This document shows positions 35,701 to 44,081 of a stretch of DNA of 64,000 nucleotides, in pieces. The notes below the pieces were generated by a model. It saw only the letters and a program-made list of their open reading frames with translations. It made no database searches and was not told where the DNA came from. A program made the translations under genes and the position numbers. The stretch's first letter is position 1. Every line of letters starts with the position of its first letter. The stretch comes from Roseomonas populi (GTDB lineage: Bacteria; Pseudomonadota; Alphaproteobacteria; Acetobacterales; Acetobacteraceae): the NCBI RefSeq assembly GCF_024594815.1, contig NZ_JANJOU010000012.1, positions 1 through 64,000 of the forward strand, given 5' to 3'.

Positions 35701-36236
35701 ACGGTGCGGGCGATCCCACGGGGCGCCGCTTCCGGCGCGGGCTGCTGATCCACGGGCTGCTGCAGCACCTGCCGGAGCATGACCCCGCATCCTGGGAGGG
35801 CATCGCCCGCCGCCACCTGGCGCGCCCTGGCCATGGGCTGGACCCGGAGGAGCAGGCGGCGACGCTGGCCGAGACCCTGGCCGTGCTGCGCCACCCCGCC
35901 CTGGACGGGGCCTTCGGGCCGGAGAGCCTCGCCGAGGCCCCGCTGGCCGGGGTGGTGGAGGGCATCCCCATCGCCGGCCAGGTGGACCGGCTTCTGGTGA
36001 TGCCGGACCGCGTGCTGGTGCTGGACTACAAGACCAACCGCCCGCCGCCGGCCGAGGTCTCTGCCGTGCCGGCGCTCTACCTGCGCCAGATGGCCGCCTA
36101 CCGCGCCGTGCTGCGCGCCGCCTGGCCGGGGCGGCGGGTGGAGTGCGCGCTGGTCTGGACCTGGTCCGGCCACGTCATGCCGCTGCCGGACGCGGCGATG
36201 GACCCGCACGCGCCCGGGGCGATGGCCGGGGCCTAG
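32790..36236 (+). CDS. addA: ATP-dependent helicase-nuclease AddA
   Basis: This 1148-residue UvrD-type helicase has a C-terminal nuclease. Helicase motifs are WVGASAGSGKTKVLTDRVL (Walker A), LLLDEAQDTNPAQW (motif II), VVGDEKQSIFGFQGAD (III), IMTAHGSKGLQAPVV (V) and LLYVALTRAEDRLLV (VI). The nuclease core is VLVLDYKTNRPPP. I chose the GTG overlapping the addB stop, with GGAGGGGGA upstream; the frame is open slightly further. In many alphaproteobacteria trxA follows addA, but here a tiny opposing gene overlaps its stop codon instead. Confidence 0.95.
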   Translation: MNEALSTRLRAVLSQRTASDPRLSAWVGASAGSGKTKVLTDRVLRLLLRGDTQPGRILCLTFTKAAAAEMATRLALRLGQWSVMPEPALRVALEDLAGQPPTRDEVETARKLFCRVLEQPGGMRIATIHAFCQSLLRSFPLEARLPPAFTLLEDADSATLLAEAREAALAGRAIPEEALAGLAKLVSADSLAKALRELVGKRDRLAPLMARVDGCDGALRDCLDIPEDEDEASLCARITCPPDSFREALATLAQHKNKGPREAAATLLAILSEPEEVRAARWASWHMALFTQKGEKRAALAKEDALLAEMERVEEILARQSAHRLLSATGALLSAARPVLEDYTARKTRRGALDFDDLIHRAQALLRDPGSAWVLYKLDGGLDHLLLDEAQDTNPAQWGIAQALAEEFFAGKGTHEPGDRTLFVVGDEKQSIFGFQGADARGFAEWETRFDAQVTRGGAVFERVPLNVSFRSCAPVLALVDQVFADGAARKGVVREHAVLEHSADRAGQAGKVEIWPLLEHADAATPEPWIVPREPVAAQDAEALLAQALAARIAGMIANETLPARGDRPIRPGDIMVLVRRRTRLIELLVRQLKQKNIHVGGVDRMVLVEQIAVRDMLALCDVLLLPEDDLSLAALLKSPLVGISEEDLLNLAHGREGPLWHVFVKRRGENSAIGRAAEWIAGLADRADLITPHALLSEVLGEHGGRAKLLARLGAEAAEALDELLSAALRHENKYAPSLQGFVQWLRRGGAQVKREMENAADAVRIMTAHGSKGLQAPVVIIPDIGRGGARDTLLWSGARAAGANMPEVPLWAPRKEFQAAPWTRARSAREAAEAEEENRLLYVALTRAEDRLLVCGLAPRRAPAHPPWHQLVKEGFFRGLEAGREGFARVPFDPTTLGLPADCGFGEEGWEVIAPQSAEPRPDPAVLRAEAAILPHWATEPAPAEASRDPIAPSSLEGEQEPPAAAPHGAGDPTGRRFRRGLLIHGLLQHLPEHDPASWEGIARRHLARPGHGLDPEEQAATLAETLAVLRHPALDGAFGPESLAEAPLAGVVEGIPIAGQVDRLLVMPDRVLVLDYKTNRPPPAEVSAVPALYLRQMAAYRAVLRAAWPGRRVECALVWTWSGHVMPLPDAAMDPHAPGAMAGA

Positions 36237-36406
36237 TTCTCCCGCAGGGTCGAGATCGGGTCGCTGGCGGGGAAGCTCTCCTCCAGCGCCTCGTCCAGCT
36301 CCGCCTCGTCATGCGCCGCCTGACCTTCCGGGGCGGGTTGCGGCGGCGCGGCCGGCGCCGTGGGCGGCTTCTCGGAGGCCTTCTCGGGGGTCTTCTCGTC
36401 GGGCAT
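36233..36406 (-). CDS. Small acidic protein with ESFPASDP motif
   Basis: This 57-residue protein has a Pro/Ala/Lys-rich first half and a conserved-looking acidic end (ELDEALEESFPASDPISTLR). Short proteins with an ESFPASDP-type tail are common in alphaproteobacteria but lack a known function, as far as I recall. An AGGAG site lies nine bases before the ATG. Its stop overlaps the addA stop on the other strand. Confidence 0.75.
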   Translation of the reverse strand: MPDEKTPEKASEKPPTAPAAPPQPAPEGQAAHDEAELDEALEESFPASDPISTLREN

Positions 36407-36535
36407 GGCGTCGTCTCCTGCGGCTGGGCGGGAAGCATAGCGGGGCGGGATCGCCCGCGTCTTGCAGGCATGGCGCGCCCTGTGGGATGCAGATCCGGAA
36501 CGGTCCGGCGGAACGGGCCGGAGGGAACCCCAGAG

Positions 36536-37531
36536 ATGACCACCCGCCGCATGCTCGCCCGAGCCGCGCTCGGCCTGCCCCTGCTCCCCCTCGCCGCGCC
36601 GCGCGGTGCCATGGCCCAGGCAGGCGGCGCGGCGAACTACCCCGAGCGCCCCGTCACCCTCGTCGTCCCCTGGGCGGCGGGCGGCTCCACCGATGCGGTG
36701 GCGCGCATCCTCGCCGCGCGGCTGAGCCAGGACACCGGGAAGTCCTTCGTCATCGACAACCGCGCGGGCGCCAACGGCACCATCGGCTTCGCCTCCGTCG
36801 CGCGCGCCCGGCCGGACGGAACCACGCTGCTGGTGGGCACCATCAGCACCTACGCCATGGCGCCGCACCTCTACTCCCTGCCCTACGACAACGACCGGGC
36901 CTTCACCGGCATCGGGCTGATCGCGGCGCAGCCGATGATCCTGGTGGTGCCGAAAGCCTCGCCCTACCGCAGCCTTGCGGAGTTCGTGGCCGCGGCGAAG
37001 CGGCCGGACAGCCGCATGACCTATGCCAATTCCGGCACCGGCAGCTCCACCCACCTGGCAACCGAGCTGTTCCTGCGCGAGGCCGGCATCACCATGAGCG
37101 ACGTGGGCTACCGCGCCGGCGCCCAGGCCGTGCAGGGCACGATGCAGGGCGAGGTGTCCATGGCGATCCAGGCCGCCTCCGGCCTGCTGCCCTTGATCGG
37201 CTCCGGCGAGCTGCGCCCGCTGGCCATCTCCTCCCGCGAGCGGAGCCTTGTCGCGCCGGATATCCCGACCTTCCGGGAACAGGGCTTCCCGGACTACGAG
37301 GCGGTGGAGCACATCGCCCTCCTCGCCCCCGCCGGCACGCCGGCCCCGATCGTCGCGCGCATCAACGAGCTGGCCCGCGCCGCCATGAACGCGCCCGAGA
37401 CGAAGGAGCGCCTGGCGGCCCTGGCCGTAACGCCGGAGACGCAGCGGCCGGAGGAGTGGGCGGCCTACAACGCCGCGGAGAACGCGAAGTGGGGGCGGGT
37501 GATCCGGGAGCGGGAGATCAAGGTCCAGTAG
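36536..37531 (+). CDS. TctC/Bug-family periplasmic solute-binding protein
   Basis: This 331-residue protein has a twin-arginine-like signal (MTTRRMLARAALGLPLLPL) ending near GAMAQAGG. The family signatures VVPWAAGGSTDAVARILAAR and IDNRAGANGTIGFASVA follow, and DIPTFREQGFPDYE lies in the second lobe. It probably binds a carboxylated small molecule in the periplasm. As with the copy at 14.1 kb, no TctAB permease is adjacent. A GGAGGG site precedes the ATG. A dispersed four-hairpin element follows it. Confidence 0.88.
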   Translation: MTTRRMLARAALGLPLLPLAAPRGAMAQAGGAANYPERPVTLVVPWAAGGSTDAVARILAARLSQDTGKSFVIDNRAGANGTIGFASVARARPDGTTLLVGTISTYAMAPHLYSLPYDNDRAFTGIGLIAAQPMILVVPKASPYRSLAEFVAAAKRPDSRMTYANSGTGSSTHLATELFLREAGITMSDVGYRAGAQAVQGTMQGEVSMAIQAASGLLPLIGSGELRPLAISSRERSLVAPDIPTFREQGFPDYEAVEHIALLAPAGTPAPIVARINELARAAMNAPETKERLAALAVTPETQRPEEWAAYNAAENAKWGRVIREREIKVQ

Positions 37532-37562
37532 CGCCGGGTTCGCGGCTGGCGGTCTGTGGCCA

Positions 37563-37795
37563 GGGAGAGGAAGAAGGAATTCTTCCTCTCCCCGGACCCC
37601 TCACCATCATCTTTTTCTATGGGTTGGTTTGAACCTCGCTAACGGTGCGCCTCGGCTCGTGGAGCCGAGGCGACTGCGAGGGCAGGATGGTGCCCGATCG
37701 TCAGGCGCCACGCCGCAAGTCAGTCCCGCGGCAGCCCGATGCAGGTCCAGGAGCCTCAGGCTCCTGGCGGGGATCCAAGGGGCGGAGCCCCTTGG
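37563..37795 (+). repeat. Four-hairpin dispersed element, copy 3
   Basis: A (37563-37592) has a 13-bp stem with a GGAA loop. B (37649-37671) pairs CCTCGGCTC with GAGCCGAGG, a double change from copies 1 and 2 that keeps pairing. C (37747-37767) is identical to copy 2. D (37775-37795) pairs CCAAGGGG with CCCCTTGG, again compensated relative to copy 2. It fills the gap between convergent genes. Confidence 0.88.
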
Positions 37796-37803
37796 GGGCC
37801 GCC

Positions 37804-39456
37804 TCACCCCACTCCCGTCGGCCCGTCCAGCACGATGCGCACGCGCCGCGCCAGATCCGCGCGGCCGTAGGGCTTGTGGATCAGGTCGAACTCCGTGCCG
37901 CCCACCTCGTCGCGGTTCATGCTGTCGTCGGCGTAGCCCGTGGTCAGCAGGATCTTCAGGCGGGGGCGCTGGCGGCGGGCTTCGCGCGCCAGCATCACGC
38001 CGTTCATGCCGCCGGGCATGATGAGGTCGGTGAAGAGCATGTCCAGCGGCGCGTCGCCGGCGATCATCCGCATCGCCTCGTGCCCGTCATGGGCGATGTG
38101 CACGGTGTAGCCGAACTCCTCCAGGATGGCGCGGGCCAGTTCCGCCACCTCCGGCCGGTCGTCCACCACCAGGATCGTCTCCGTGCCCGGCCGCTCGGAA
38201 GCGCGGGGCGAGGCGGGGCGGTCCGTGGCGTCCGCCTCCGCCTCGGGGAAGTAGAGGTGGACGGTGGTGCCCTGGCCGGGCGCGCTCTCGATCCGCACGG
38301 CGCCACCGGATTGCCGCGCGAAGCCATAGACCATGGAGAGGCCCAGCCCGGTGCCGCGCCCCTCCTCCTTCGTGGTGAAGAAGGGCTCCATCACGCGGGA
38401 CAGAATTTCGGGCGGCATGCCGCTGCCATTGTCCATCACGCTGATGGTCGCGTAGCGCCCGGGCGTGAGGCGGTTGGCCATCAGCGCATCATCAGGCTCC
38501 ACGAGAAGGGCGCGGGTGCGGATCGTCACGGCCCCGTCCGCCCGCCCGGCCAAGGCGTCGCGCGCGTTGATCAGCACGTTCAGCAGCGCGACCTCGGCCT
38601 GGGTCGGGTCCAGCCGGCAGGTGCCGATGGCGGGGTCCAGCTCGAAGTGCAGCGCGACACCCTCGCCGAGGCTGCGCGCCGCCATCTCGCGGATGCCCTC
38701 GGCCAGGGCGTTGAGGCTCACCGTCCGCCCTTCCAGCCGCTGCTTGCGGGAGAAGGCGAGGAGCTGCGAGGTCAGCGTGGCCGCGCGGTCCGCGGCGGCG
38801 CGGGCGGCGCCGAGGCTGCGCTGCATCCGCGCCCGGTCCGGCTCCGGCTTGCCCAGGGCGCTGTCCAGCAGGTCCATGTAGCCGCGCATGACCTGGAGGA
38901 GGTTGTTGAAGTCGTGCGCGATGCCGCCCGTGAGCTGGCCCAGCGCCTCCATCTTCTGTGCCTGGCGCAGCGCGTCCTCCGCGTCCCGCCGCCGGCTGAC
39001 ATCCAGCTGCGAGGCGAAGAAGTAGATCAGCTCCCCCTGCGGGTTCAGCACGGGAGAGATGAAGAGGGCGTTCCAGAAGGTGGAGCCGTTCTTGCGGTAA
39101 TTCAGGATCTCCGTCGCGATCTCCCGCCGCGCCTCGACGGCGCGCCGCACCTCCGCCACCGTCTCGCGGTCCGTGTCCGGGCCCTGCAGGAAGCGGCAGT
39201 TGCGGCCGACGATCTCCTCCGGCTCGTAGCCCGTCATCTTCAGGAAAGCCTGGTTGGCGAAGGCGATCGGGTTGTCGGGCTGGTTGGGGTCCGTGACGAT
39301 CATCGGCATGCGCGTCATCTCGACGGCCGCGAAGAAGATGTCCGAATGGGTGCTGGAGAACCCGCTATCGGCGCCGCCCTGCACGGTGGGCCGCCCGGTG
39401 GGAAGATGCCCTGCGGCGGCCGGTCCCCGGTGGGCCGGCTCGGCGTCGTCGTTCAT
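37804..39456 (-). CDS. LOV-domain hybrid sensor histidine kinase (blue-light receptor)
   Basis: This 550-residue soluble kinase has an N-terminal LOV domain. The photo-reactive cysteine is C87 in [10 protein letters not shown], and flavin contacts N119, N129 and Q150 are present in [16 protein letters not shown] and ASQLDVS. A HisKA-type box follows, with phospho-acceptor H181 ([12 protein letters not shown]). The ATPase domain has [19 protein letters not shown] and [15 protein letters not shown]-terminal receiver domain follows, with its Asp in [11 protein letters not shown]. It should sense blue light through a flavin-cysteinyl adduct and pass phosphate within the protein. No output regulator gene adjoins it. 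The chosen ATG removes a non-conserved upstream stretch. Confidence 0.93.
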   Translation of the reverse strand: MNDDAEPAHRGPAAAGHLPTGRPTVQGGADSGFSSTHSDIFFAAVEMTRMPMIVTDPNQPDNPIAFANQAFLKMTGYEPEEIVGRNCRFLQGPDTDRETVAEVRRAVEARREIATEILNYRKNGSTFWNALFISPVLNPQGELIYFFASQLDVSRRRDAEDALRQAQKMEALGQLTGGIAHDFNNLLQVMRGYMDLLDSALGKPEPDRARMQRSLGAARAAADRAATLTSQLLAFSRKQRLEGRTVSLNALAEGIREMAARSLGEGVALHFELDPAIGTCRLDPTQAEVALLNVLINARDALAGRADGAVTIRTRALLVEPDDALMANRLTPGRYATISVMDNGSGMPPEILSRVMEPFFTTKEEGRGTGLGLSMVYGFARQSGGAVRIESAPGQGTTVHLYFPEAEADATDRPASPRASERPGTETILVVDDRPEVAELARAILEEFGYTVHIAHDGHEAMRMIAGDAPLDMLFTDLIMPGGMNGVMLAREARRQRPRLKILLTTGYADDSMNRDEVGGTEFDLIHKPYGRADLARRVRIVLDGPTGVG

Positions 39457-39559
39457 GCGTCGTTCCGGGGATCTCGAAGGTACAACACCGGGCGCAGATC
39501 GGCACGAACAGCGAGTGCGCAAGAGGGGGAGCCGTGCCGTGCCGGCCGGCCCCCGCGGC

Positions 39560-40258
39560 TCACGCCGCCAGGGCCTGGACCGCGCGCGTGTTGCGCACCT
39601 GCACGAGGGTGAAGAGGCCGCCCGGCGGGCAGGGCTCCAGCGCCTCCACCTGCGCCTCGGCGTCCAGCAGGTCGGAGAGGGCGAAGTCCGGGTGCCAGCC
39701 GAGGATGCGGGAAAGGGGGGCCATGGTCCGCTCCACCCACCAGCGCGGCCCGTCCTGCGCGGCGAAGTGGTTCACGAACAGCAGCTGCCCGCCCGGCCGC
39801 ACCACGCGCGACATCTCCGCGAAGAGGCGCTTGGCGTCCGGCACCACGCTGGCGGTGAACATGGCCACCGCCAGGTCGAAGCTGTCGTCGGCGAAGGCCA
39901 TGCGCTCCGCGTCCATCTCGATCAGCCCCTCGACGTGGGAGAGGCCCTCGGCCAGCACGCGCTCCCGCGCCTTCTCCAGCATCTCGCGGGAGAGATCGAC
40001 GCCGACCACCCGCTTGTCCCGCCGGTAGCGGGGCAGGGCGAGGCCGGTGCCCACCCCCACTTCCAGCACGCGGGTGCCGGGCAGGCGGTTCACCGCCGCC
40101 ACCGCCCGCTTGCGCCCGAAGGAGGAGACACCGCCGAAGACCGTGTCGTACACGCCCGCCCAGCGCCGGTAGGCATCGCGAACCGCGCCCGCATCCAGCA
40201 CCGCCCGCTTGTGGTCGCGGGACGGATCAGCGGTGAGATCGGGCAGGGGCGGCGCCAT
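39560..40258 (-). CDS. PmtA-like phospholipid N-methyltransferase (paralogue)
   Basis: This 232-residue class I SAM methyltransferase shares its layout with the protein encoded at 8.0 kb: [13 protein letters not shown] near the N-terminus, [15 protein letters not shown] for [22 protein letters not shown] and [14 protein letters not shown]. It likely methylates phosphatidylethanolamine or a related lipid. Two such enzymes could do different methylation steps. The chosen ATG drops an unconserved extension. It lies downstream of the RNase D gene but is separated by a hairpin. Confidence 0.8.
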   Translation of the reverse strand: MAPPLPDLTADPSRDHKRAVLDAGAVRDAYRRWAGVYDTVFGGVSSFGRKRAVAAVNRLPGTRVLEVGVGTGLALPRYRRDKRVVGVDLSREMLEKARERVLAEGLSHVEGLIEMDAERMAFADDSFDLAVAMFTASVVPDAKRLFAEMSRVVRPGGQLLFVNHFAAQDGPRWWVERTMAPLSRILGWHPDFALSDLLDAEAQVEALEPCPPGGLFTLVQVRNTRAVQALAA

Positions 40259-40354
40259 GATGCGTTCTGGGTCCGGATAATAGGGCCGGCCGTAAGGCGG
40301 GCCGGACAAGGGCGCTAAACCAGCCACCGCCGGGGCGCAAGCGGCCGTGATAGG

Positions 40355-40373
40355 CCGGGGCTTCAATCCCCGG
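40355..40373 (-). terminator. Hairpin after RNase D gene
   Basis: A 6-bp stem (CCGGGG/CCCCGG) with a 7-nt loop lies just past the rnd stop codon on the minus strand. Confidence 0.5.
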
Positions 40374-40383
40374 GGAGGGGAGG

Positions 40384-41595
40384 TCAGTCCGCCGCCCCGC
40401 GCGCGGGGCCGGAGGCCGGGCGGACCAGGCGCACGCGGCGCCCCTCCACGCCCAATGCCAGGTTGCCGTCGCGCAGCGCCAGGGCGTCCGCGCCGAAGAC
40501 CTTGCGGCGCCAGCCCTGGAGGGCGGGCAGGTCCTCCGGCCTTTCCGCAGCCAGCCGGTCCAGGTCGTCGGAACTGGCCAGCAGGCGGGGGGCCACCTGG
40601 TGCTCCTCGGCCTTGGCGGCCAGCAGCACCTTCAGCAGCGCGACCAGGGCGGGGGAGGCGGCGGGGCCGGACCTCTCGCGCGGGGGCTCGGGGAGCTCCG
40701 CCTCCGGCAGGTCCTTCGCGGCCTCGATGGCGGCGAGGAGGGAAGCGCCGGACTTGCCGCGGGCGAAGCCCTCCGTCACGCCGCGGGCGCGGGCCAGGGA
40801 GGCGGCGTCCGCCGGCGCCGTGGCGGCCACCTCCAGCAGGGATTCATCGCGCAGCAGGCGCTGGCGGGGGATGTTGACGCGCTGCGCCTCCCGCTCCCGC
40901 CAGGCGGCGATGGCGCGCAGCACGCCGAGGAACCGGCGGTTCGTGGTGCGCGGCCGCAGCTTCTCCCACGCCGCCTCGGGGTCGGTACGGTAGGTGGCGG
41001 GGTCGGTCAGGGCCGCCATCTCCTCGCCCACCCAGTCCAGCCGCCCCTCCTTCGCCAGCCGGTCGCGCAGCGCCACGTAGATGCGGCGGAGATGCGTGAC
41101 GTCCGCGGCCGCGTAGGCGATCTGGGCGGGGGAGAGGGGGCGGGCGGACCAGTCGCTGAAGCGGTGGGCCTTGTCGATCTGGGCGTTGGCCAGGGCGCGG
41201 GCGAGGCTGTCGTAGCTCGCCTGGTCACCGAAGCCGGCCACCATGGCGGCGATCTGCGTGTCGAACAGGGGCTGGGGCGTGGCGCCGTAGCGCAGCAGGA
41301 AGATCTCCACGTCCTGCCGGCAGGCGTGGAACACCTTCACCACGTGCTCGTCCGCCAGCAGGGCGCCGAGGGGGGAGAGGTCGAGGCCCGGGGCGAGGGC
41401 ATCGACCACCGCCGTGTCCTGCGACCCGCCGAGCTGGACGACGCAGAGCTCGGGCCAGTAGGTCCGCTCCCGCATGAATTCCGTGTCCACGGTCACGAAG
41501 GGCTCCTGCCGGAGCCGTTCGCAGAGCGGCACGAGCTGCTCCGTGGTGGTGATGAGGACGGGCTCGGGATCGGCAACAGCCGGGCGGCGGGACAT
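40384..41595 (-). CDS. rnd: Ribonuclease D
   Basis: This 403-residue 3'-5' exoribonuclease trims tRNA 3' ends. The DEDD-type exonuclease domain shows PFVTVDTEFMRERTYWPELC (first Asp/Glu pair), HACRQDVEIFLLRYG (second Asp) and AYAAADVTHLRRIY (final Asp with the Tyr variant). Two HRDC-like helical domains follow in the C-terminal half (residues ~210-380). It is probably transcribed alone, with a hairpin after the stop. Confidence 0.94.
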   Translation of the reverse strand: MSRRPAVADPEPVLITTTEQLVPLCERLRQEPFVTVDTEFMRERTYWPELCVVQLGGSQDTAVVDALAPGLDLSPLGALLADEHVVKVFHACRQDVEIFLLRYGATPQPLFDTQIAAMVAGFGDQASYDSLARALANAQIDKAHRFSDWSARPLSPAQIAYAAADVTHLRRIYVALRDRLAKEGRLDWVGEEMAALTDPATYRTDPEAAWEKLRPRTTNRRFLGVLRAIAAWREREAQRVNIPRQRLLRDESLLEVAATAPADAASLARARGVTEGFARGKSGASLLAAIEAAKDLPEAELPEPPRERSGPAASPALVALLKVLLAAKAEEHQVAPRLLASSDDLDRLAAERPEDLPALQGWRRKVFGADALALRDGNLALGVEGRRVRLVRPASGPARGAAD

Positions 41596-41699
41596 GGGGC
41601 GCCGGTTTAATCGGAGTTCGCTCCGGTCACAAATCCTGCCGGCTCCGCGGCTGCCGCGTGGCGGCTCCGGGGCTTCCGGCGCAGCGGGGCAGACCGGCC

Positions 41700-42704
41700 T
41701 CACGGACCCTGCCGCGCCTCCGGGAGCGGCCCGCTGCGCCCCTCGCGGCTGGCCCGCCGCCAGGCCGCGGGCGGCACGCCGGTCATGCGGCGGAAGGCGC
41801 GGCTGAACGCCTCCTCCGACTCATAGCCCACCCGGAGCGCCACCTGCGCCACCGGCAGCCCGCCCCCCGCCAGCAGCCCCGCCCCCAGCTGCAGTCGCCA
41901 GCGCCCGAGATATCCCATGGGCGGGCACCCCACGAGCCGCGCGAAGCGCTCCGCCAGGGTGGAGCGGGAGAGGCCCACGTCGCGCGCCAGCGCGTCCAGC
42001 GTCCAGGGCTCGGCCGCGCGGCCGTGCAGCAGGTTCAGCGCGCGGCCGACATGCGGGTCGCGCAGCGCCGCGAACCAGTTCCGCCCCTCCGCCGGCAGGT
42101 CCTCCACGTGGCGCCGCACCAGCTCGGCGAAGAGCAGCTCGCTCAGCCGCGCCAGGATGGCCTCGCCGCCGATGCGCCGGCGCGCGGCCTCGGCCATCGT
42201 GGCGCTCGCCAGCTGCCCCATCCAGGAGGGGCCATCCCGCCCGGCACGGTGGTGCAGCATGCGCGGCAGCGCCTCCAGCAGCGGGTTGAAGGGGCGCGCA
42301 TCGCAGCCGAGGAAGCCGCAGATCACGCAGGCCGTCGGCTCGCCCGCCGCGCCGAGCCGGAGGGAGAGGGGGGCGGCCGCCGCGGCCTCTCGGTACAGGG
42401 CGAGGTCCGGGACCTGCCGCAGCCCCGGCGCGCTGGACAGCACGTGCGCGTCGCCCTGGGGGAAGGCGATGATGTCCCCCGCTTCCAGCCGCACCGGCGC
42501 GGCGCCGACCAGCCCGCCCCAGCAGGCGCCGCGGTGGATCAGGTGGTACTCGATGACGTGCTGGGCGCCGGGCATGACATGGGGCGCGCAGGCCGCGGCC
42601 GGCGGCGCCTCCGCGGCCCAGGGCTCCCGGGCCTCGACGCGGAAGAACACCGCCCCCGTGAGCCGCACGGCGCGCAGCACCTCGGACAGCGCATCCTGGC
42701 CCAT
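41700..42704 (-). CDS. AraC-family regulator with cupin domain
   Basis: This 334-residue regulator has an N-terminal cupin-like sensor (HVIEYHLIHRGACWGG, LEAGDIIAFPQGDAHVL) and a cysteine-bearing linker (CVICGFLGCDARPFNPLL). The C-terminal AraC domain has two helix-turn-helix motifs (LDALARDVGLSRSTLAERFA and VALRVGYESEEAFSRAFRR). A near-perfect AAGGAGGT site precedes the ATG. It is divergent from a methyltransferase gene 161 bases away, which it may control. Confidence 0.9.
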   Translation of the reverse strand: MGQDALSEVLRAVRLTGAVFFRVEAREPWAAEAPPAAACAPHVMPGAQHVIEYHLIHRGACWGGLVGAAPVRLEAGDIIAFPQGDAHVLSSAPGLRQVPDLALYREAAAAAPLSLRLGAAGEPTACVICGFLGCDARPFNPLLEALPRMLHHRAGRDGPSWMGQLASATMAEAARRRIGGEAILARLSELLFAELVRRHVEDLPAEGRNWFAALRDPHVGRALNLLHGRAAEPWTLDALARDVGLSRSTLAERFARLVGCPPMGYLGRWRLQLGAGLLAGGGLPVAQVALRVGYESEEAFSRAFRRMTGVPPAAWRRASREGRSGPLPEARQGP

Positions 42705-42743
42705 GCACCTCCTTCGCGGCCGGCCCCGCATGGCAGGGCCCCA

Positions 42744-42802
42744 CCGATCCGGATTGGGCGGGAATCGTAACGAGCATCCGGACGATCGGTCAAACGGATC
42801 GG
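42744..42802. promoter_or_regulatory. Inverted half-sites in AraC/methyltransferase divergent promoter
   Basis: CCGATCCG (42744-42751) and its exact complement CGGATCGG (42795-42802) flank 43 bases between the two divergent genes. They could be half-sites for the AraC regulator. No test of this is possible from sequence alone. Confidence 0.3.
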
Positions 42803-42865
42803 CAGGCGCGTCATTCAGCCGCCCACCCGCATCCTCTAGCAATCAGCCTGCAGAGGAGGTGCAAG

Positions 42866-43969
42866 ATGGATACGCAGACCGCCCCGCTCGGCCTTCCCGA
42901 CCCCACGAGGCTGCAGGGCTTCGTCAACCGCATGCTCGACGACCTCGGCGGCGCCATGGCGGTGCCGCTCGTCCGCATCGGCGACGAGCTCGGCCTCTAC
43001 ACCGCGCTGGACGGGGCGGGGCCCGTCACCCCGGCCGAGCTGGCCGGGCGCACCGGCACGAACGAGCGGCTGCTGCGCGAGTGGCTCTCCGCCCATGCTG
43101 CCGCCGGCTACCTTGACTACGATCCCGGCACCGGCCGCTTCTCCATGAACCCCGAGCAGGCCATGGTCTTCGCGCGGCCGGAGAGCCCCGCCTTCATGCT
43201 CGGCGCCTTCGAGATCGCGGCGGCGAACCTGCTGGATCAGCCGCAGGTGACGAAGGCCTTCACCCGGCCCACGGGCCGCGGCGCCGGCTACGACACGCGC
43301 TGCGCCTGCCTGTTCAGCGGCATCTCCCGCTTCTTCCGGCCGGGCTATGTCGCGCACCTGCTGGGCGAGTGGCTGCCCGCCCTGGAGGGGGTGGAGGAGA
43401 AGCTGCGGCGCGGGGCCCGGGTGGCGGATCTCGGCTGCGGGCACGGCGCCACCGTGATCCTGATGGCCGAGGCCTTCCCCAACTCGCACTTCACCGGGCT
43501 GGACTACCACGCCGCCTCCATCGCCTGCGCGCGGGAGGCGGCGGGGCGGGCCGGCGTGGCCGCGAACACGCGCTTCGACGTGGCCGGCGCCACCGACTTC
43601 ACCCCGGGGGAGGCGAATTTGGGGGAATACGACCTGCTGGCCTGCTTCGACGCGCTGCACGACATGGGGGACCCGGTGGGCGTGGCCGAGCGGGTGCGCC
43701 GCGCGCTGCGGCCGGACGGGACCTTCATGCTGGTGGAGCCGAAAGCGGGGAACCGGCTGGAGGAGAACATCAACCCCGTCGGCCGCCTGTTCTACGCCGC
43801 CTCCACCATGATCTGCACGCCTGTCTCCCTCGACCAGCCCGGCGCCGCCGCCCTTGGTGCCCAGGCGGGGCCGGAGCGGCTGGAGGGCGTGCTGCGCCGG
43901 GCCGGCTTCACCCGCGTGCGGCTGGCGACGGAGACGCCGTTCAACCTCGTGCTGGAGGCCAGGGCCTGA
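42866..43969 (+). CDS. Rv2258c-like class I SAM methyltransferase
   Basis: This 367-residue protein has an N-terminal winged-helix domain (TPAELAGRTGTNERLLREWL) and a Rossmann methyltransferase domain (VADLGCGHGATVILMAEAFP near residue 190, LACFDALHDMGDPVGVAERV). The layout matches the Rv2258c-like group, whose substrates are mostly unknown. A GGAGGTG site precedes the ATG. Divergence from an AraC regulator suggests inducible expression. Confidence 0.85.
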   Translation: MDTQTAPLGLPDPTRLQGFVNRMLDDLGGAMAVPLVRIGDELGLYTALDGAGPVTPAELAGRTGTNERLLREWLSAHAAAGYLDYDPGTGRFSMNPEQAMVFARPESPAFMLGAFEIAAANLLDQPQVTKAFTRPTGRGAGYDTRCACLFSGISRFFRPGYVAHLLGEWLPALEGVEEKLRRGARVADLGCGHGATVILMAEAFPNSHFTGLDYHAASIACAREAAGRAGVAANTRFDVAGATDFTPGEANLGEYDLLACFDALHDMGDPVGVAERVRRALRPDGTFMLVEPKAGNRLEENINPVGRLFYAASTMICTPVSLDQPGAAALGAQAGPERLEGVLRRAGFTRVRLATETPFNLVLEARA

Positions 43970-44081
43970 AAGGTGTTCCGGCGCTGCGCCGCGGTGCTTT
44001 CCGGGGTGGAGGCCGGACACCGGGTCGGATGGCGTGCGGGCTGTGGCTTCGGCCGCCGCCCCGCGCCCAGGGCAGCACCTC

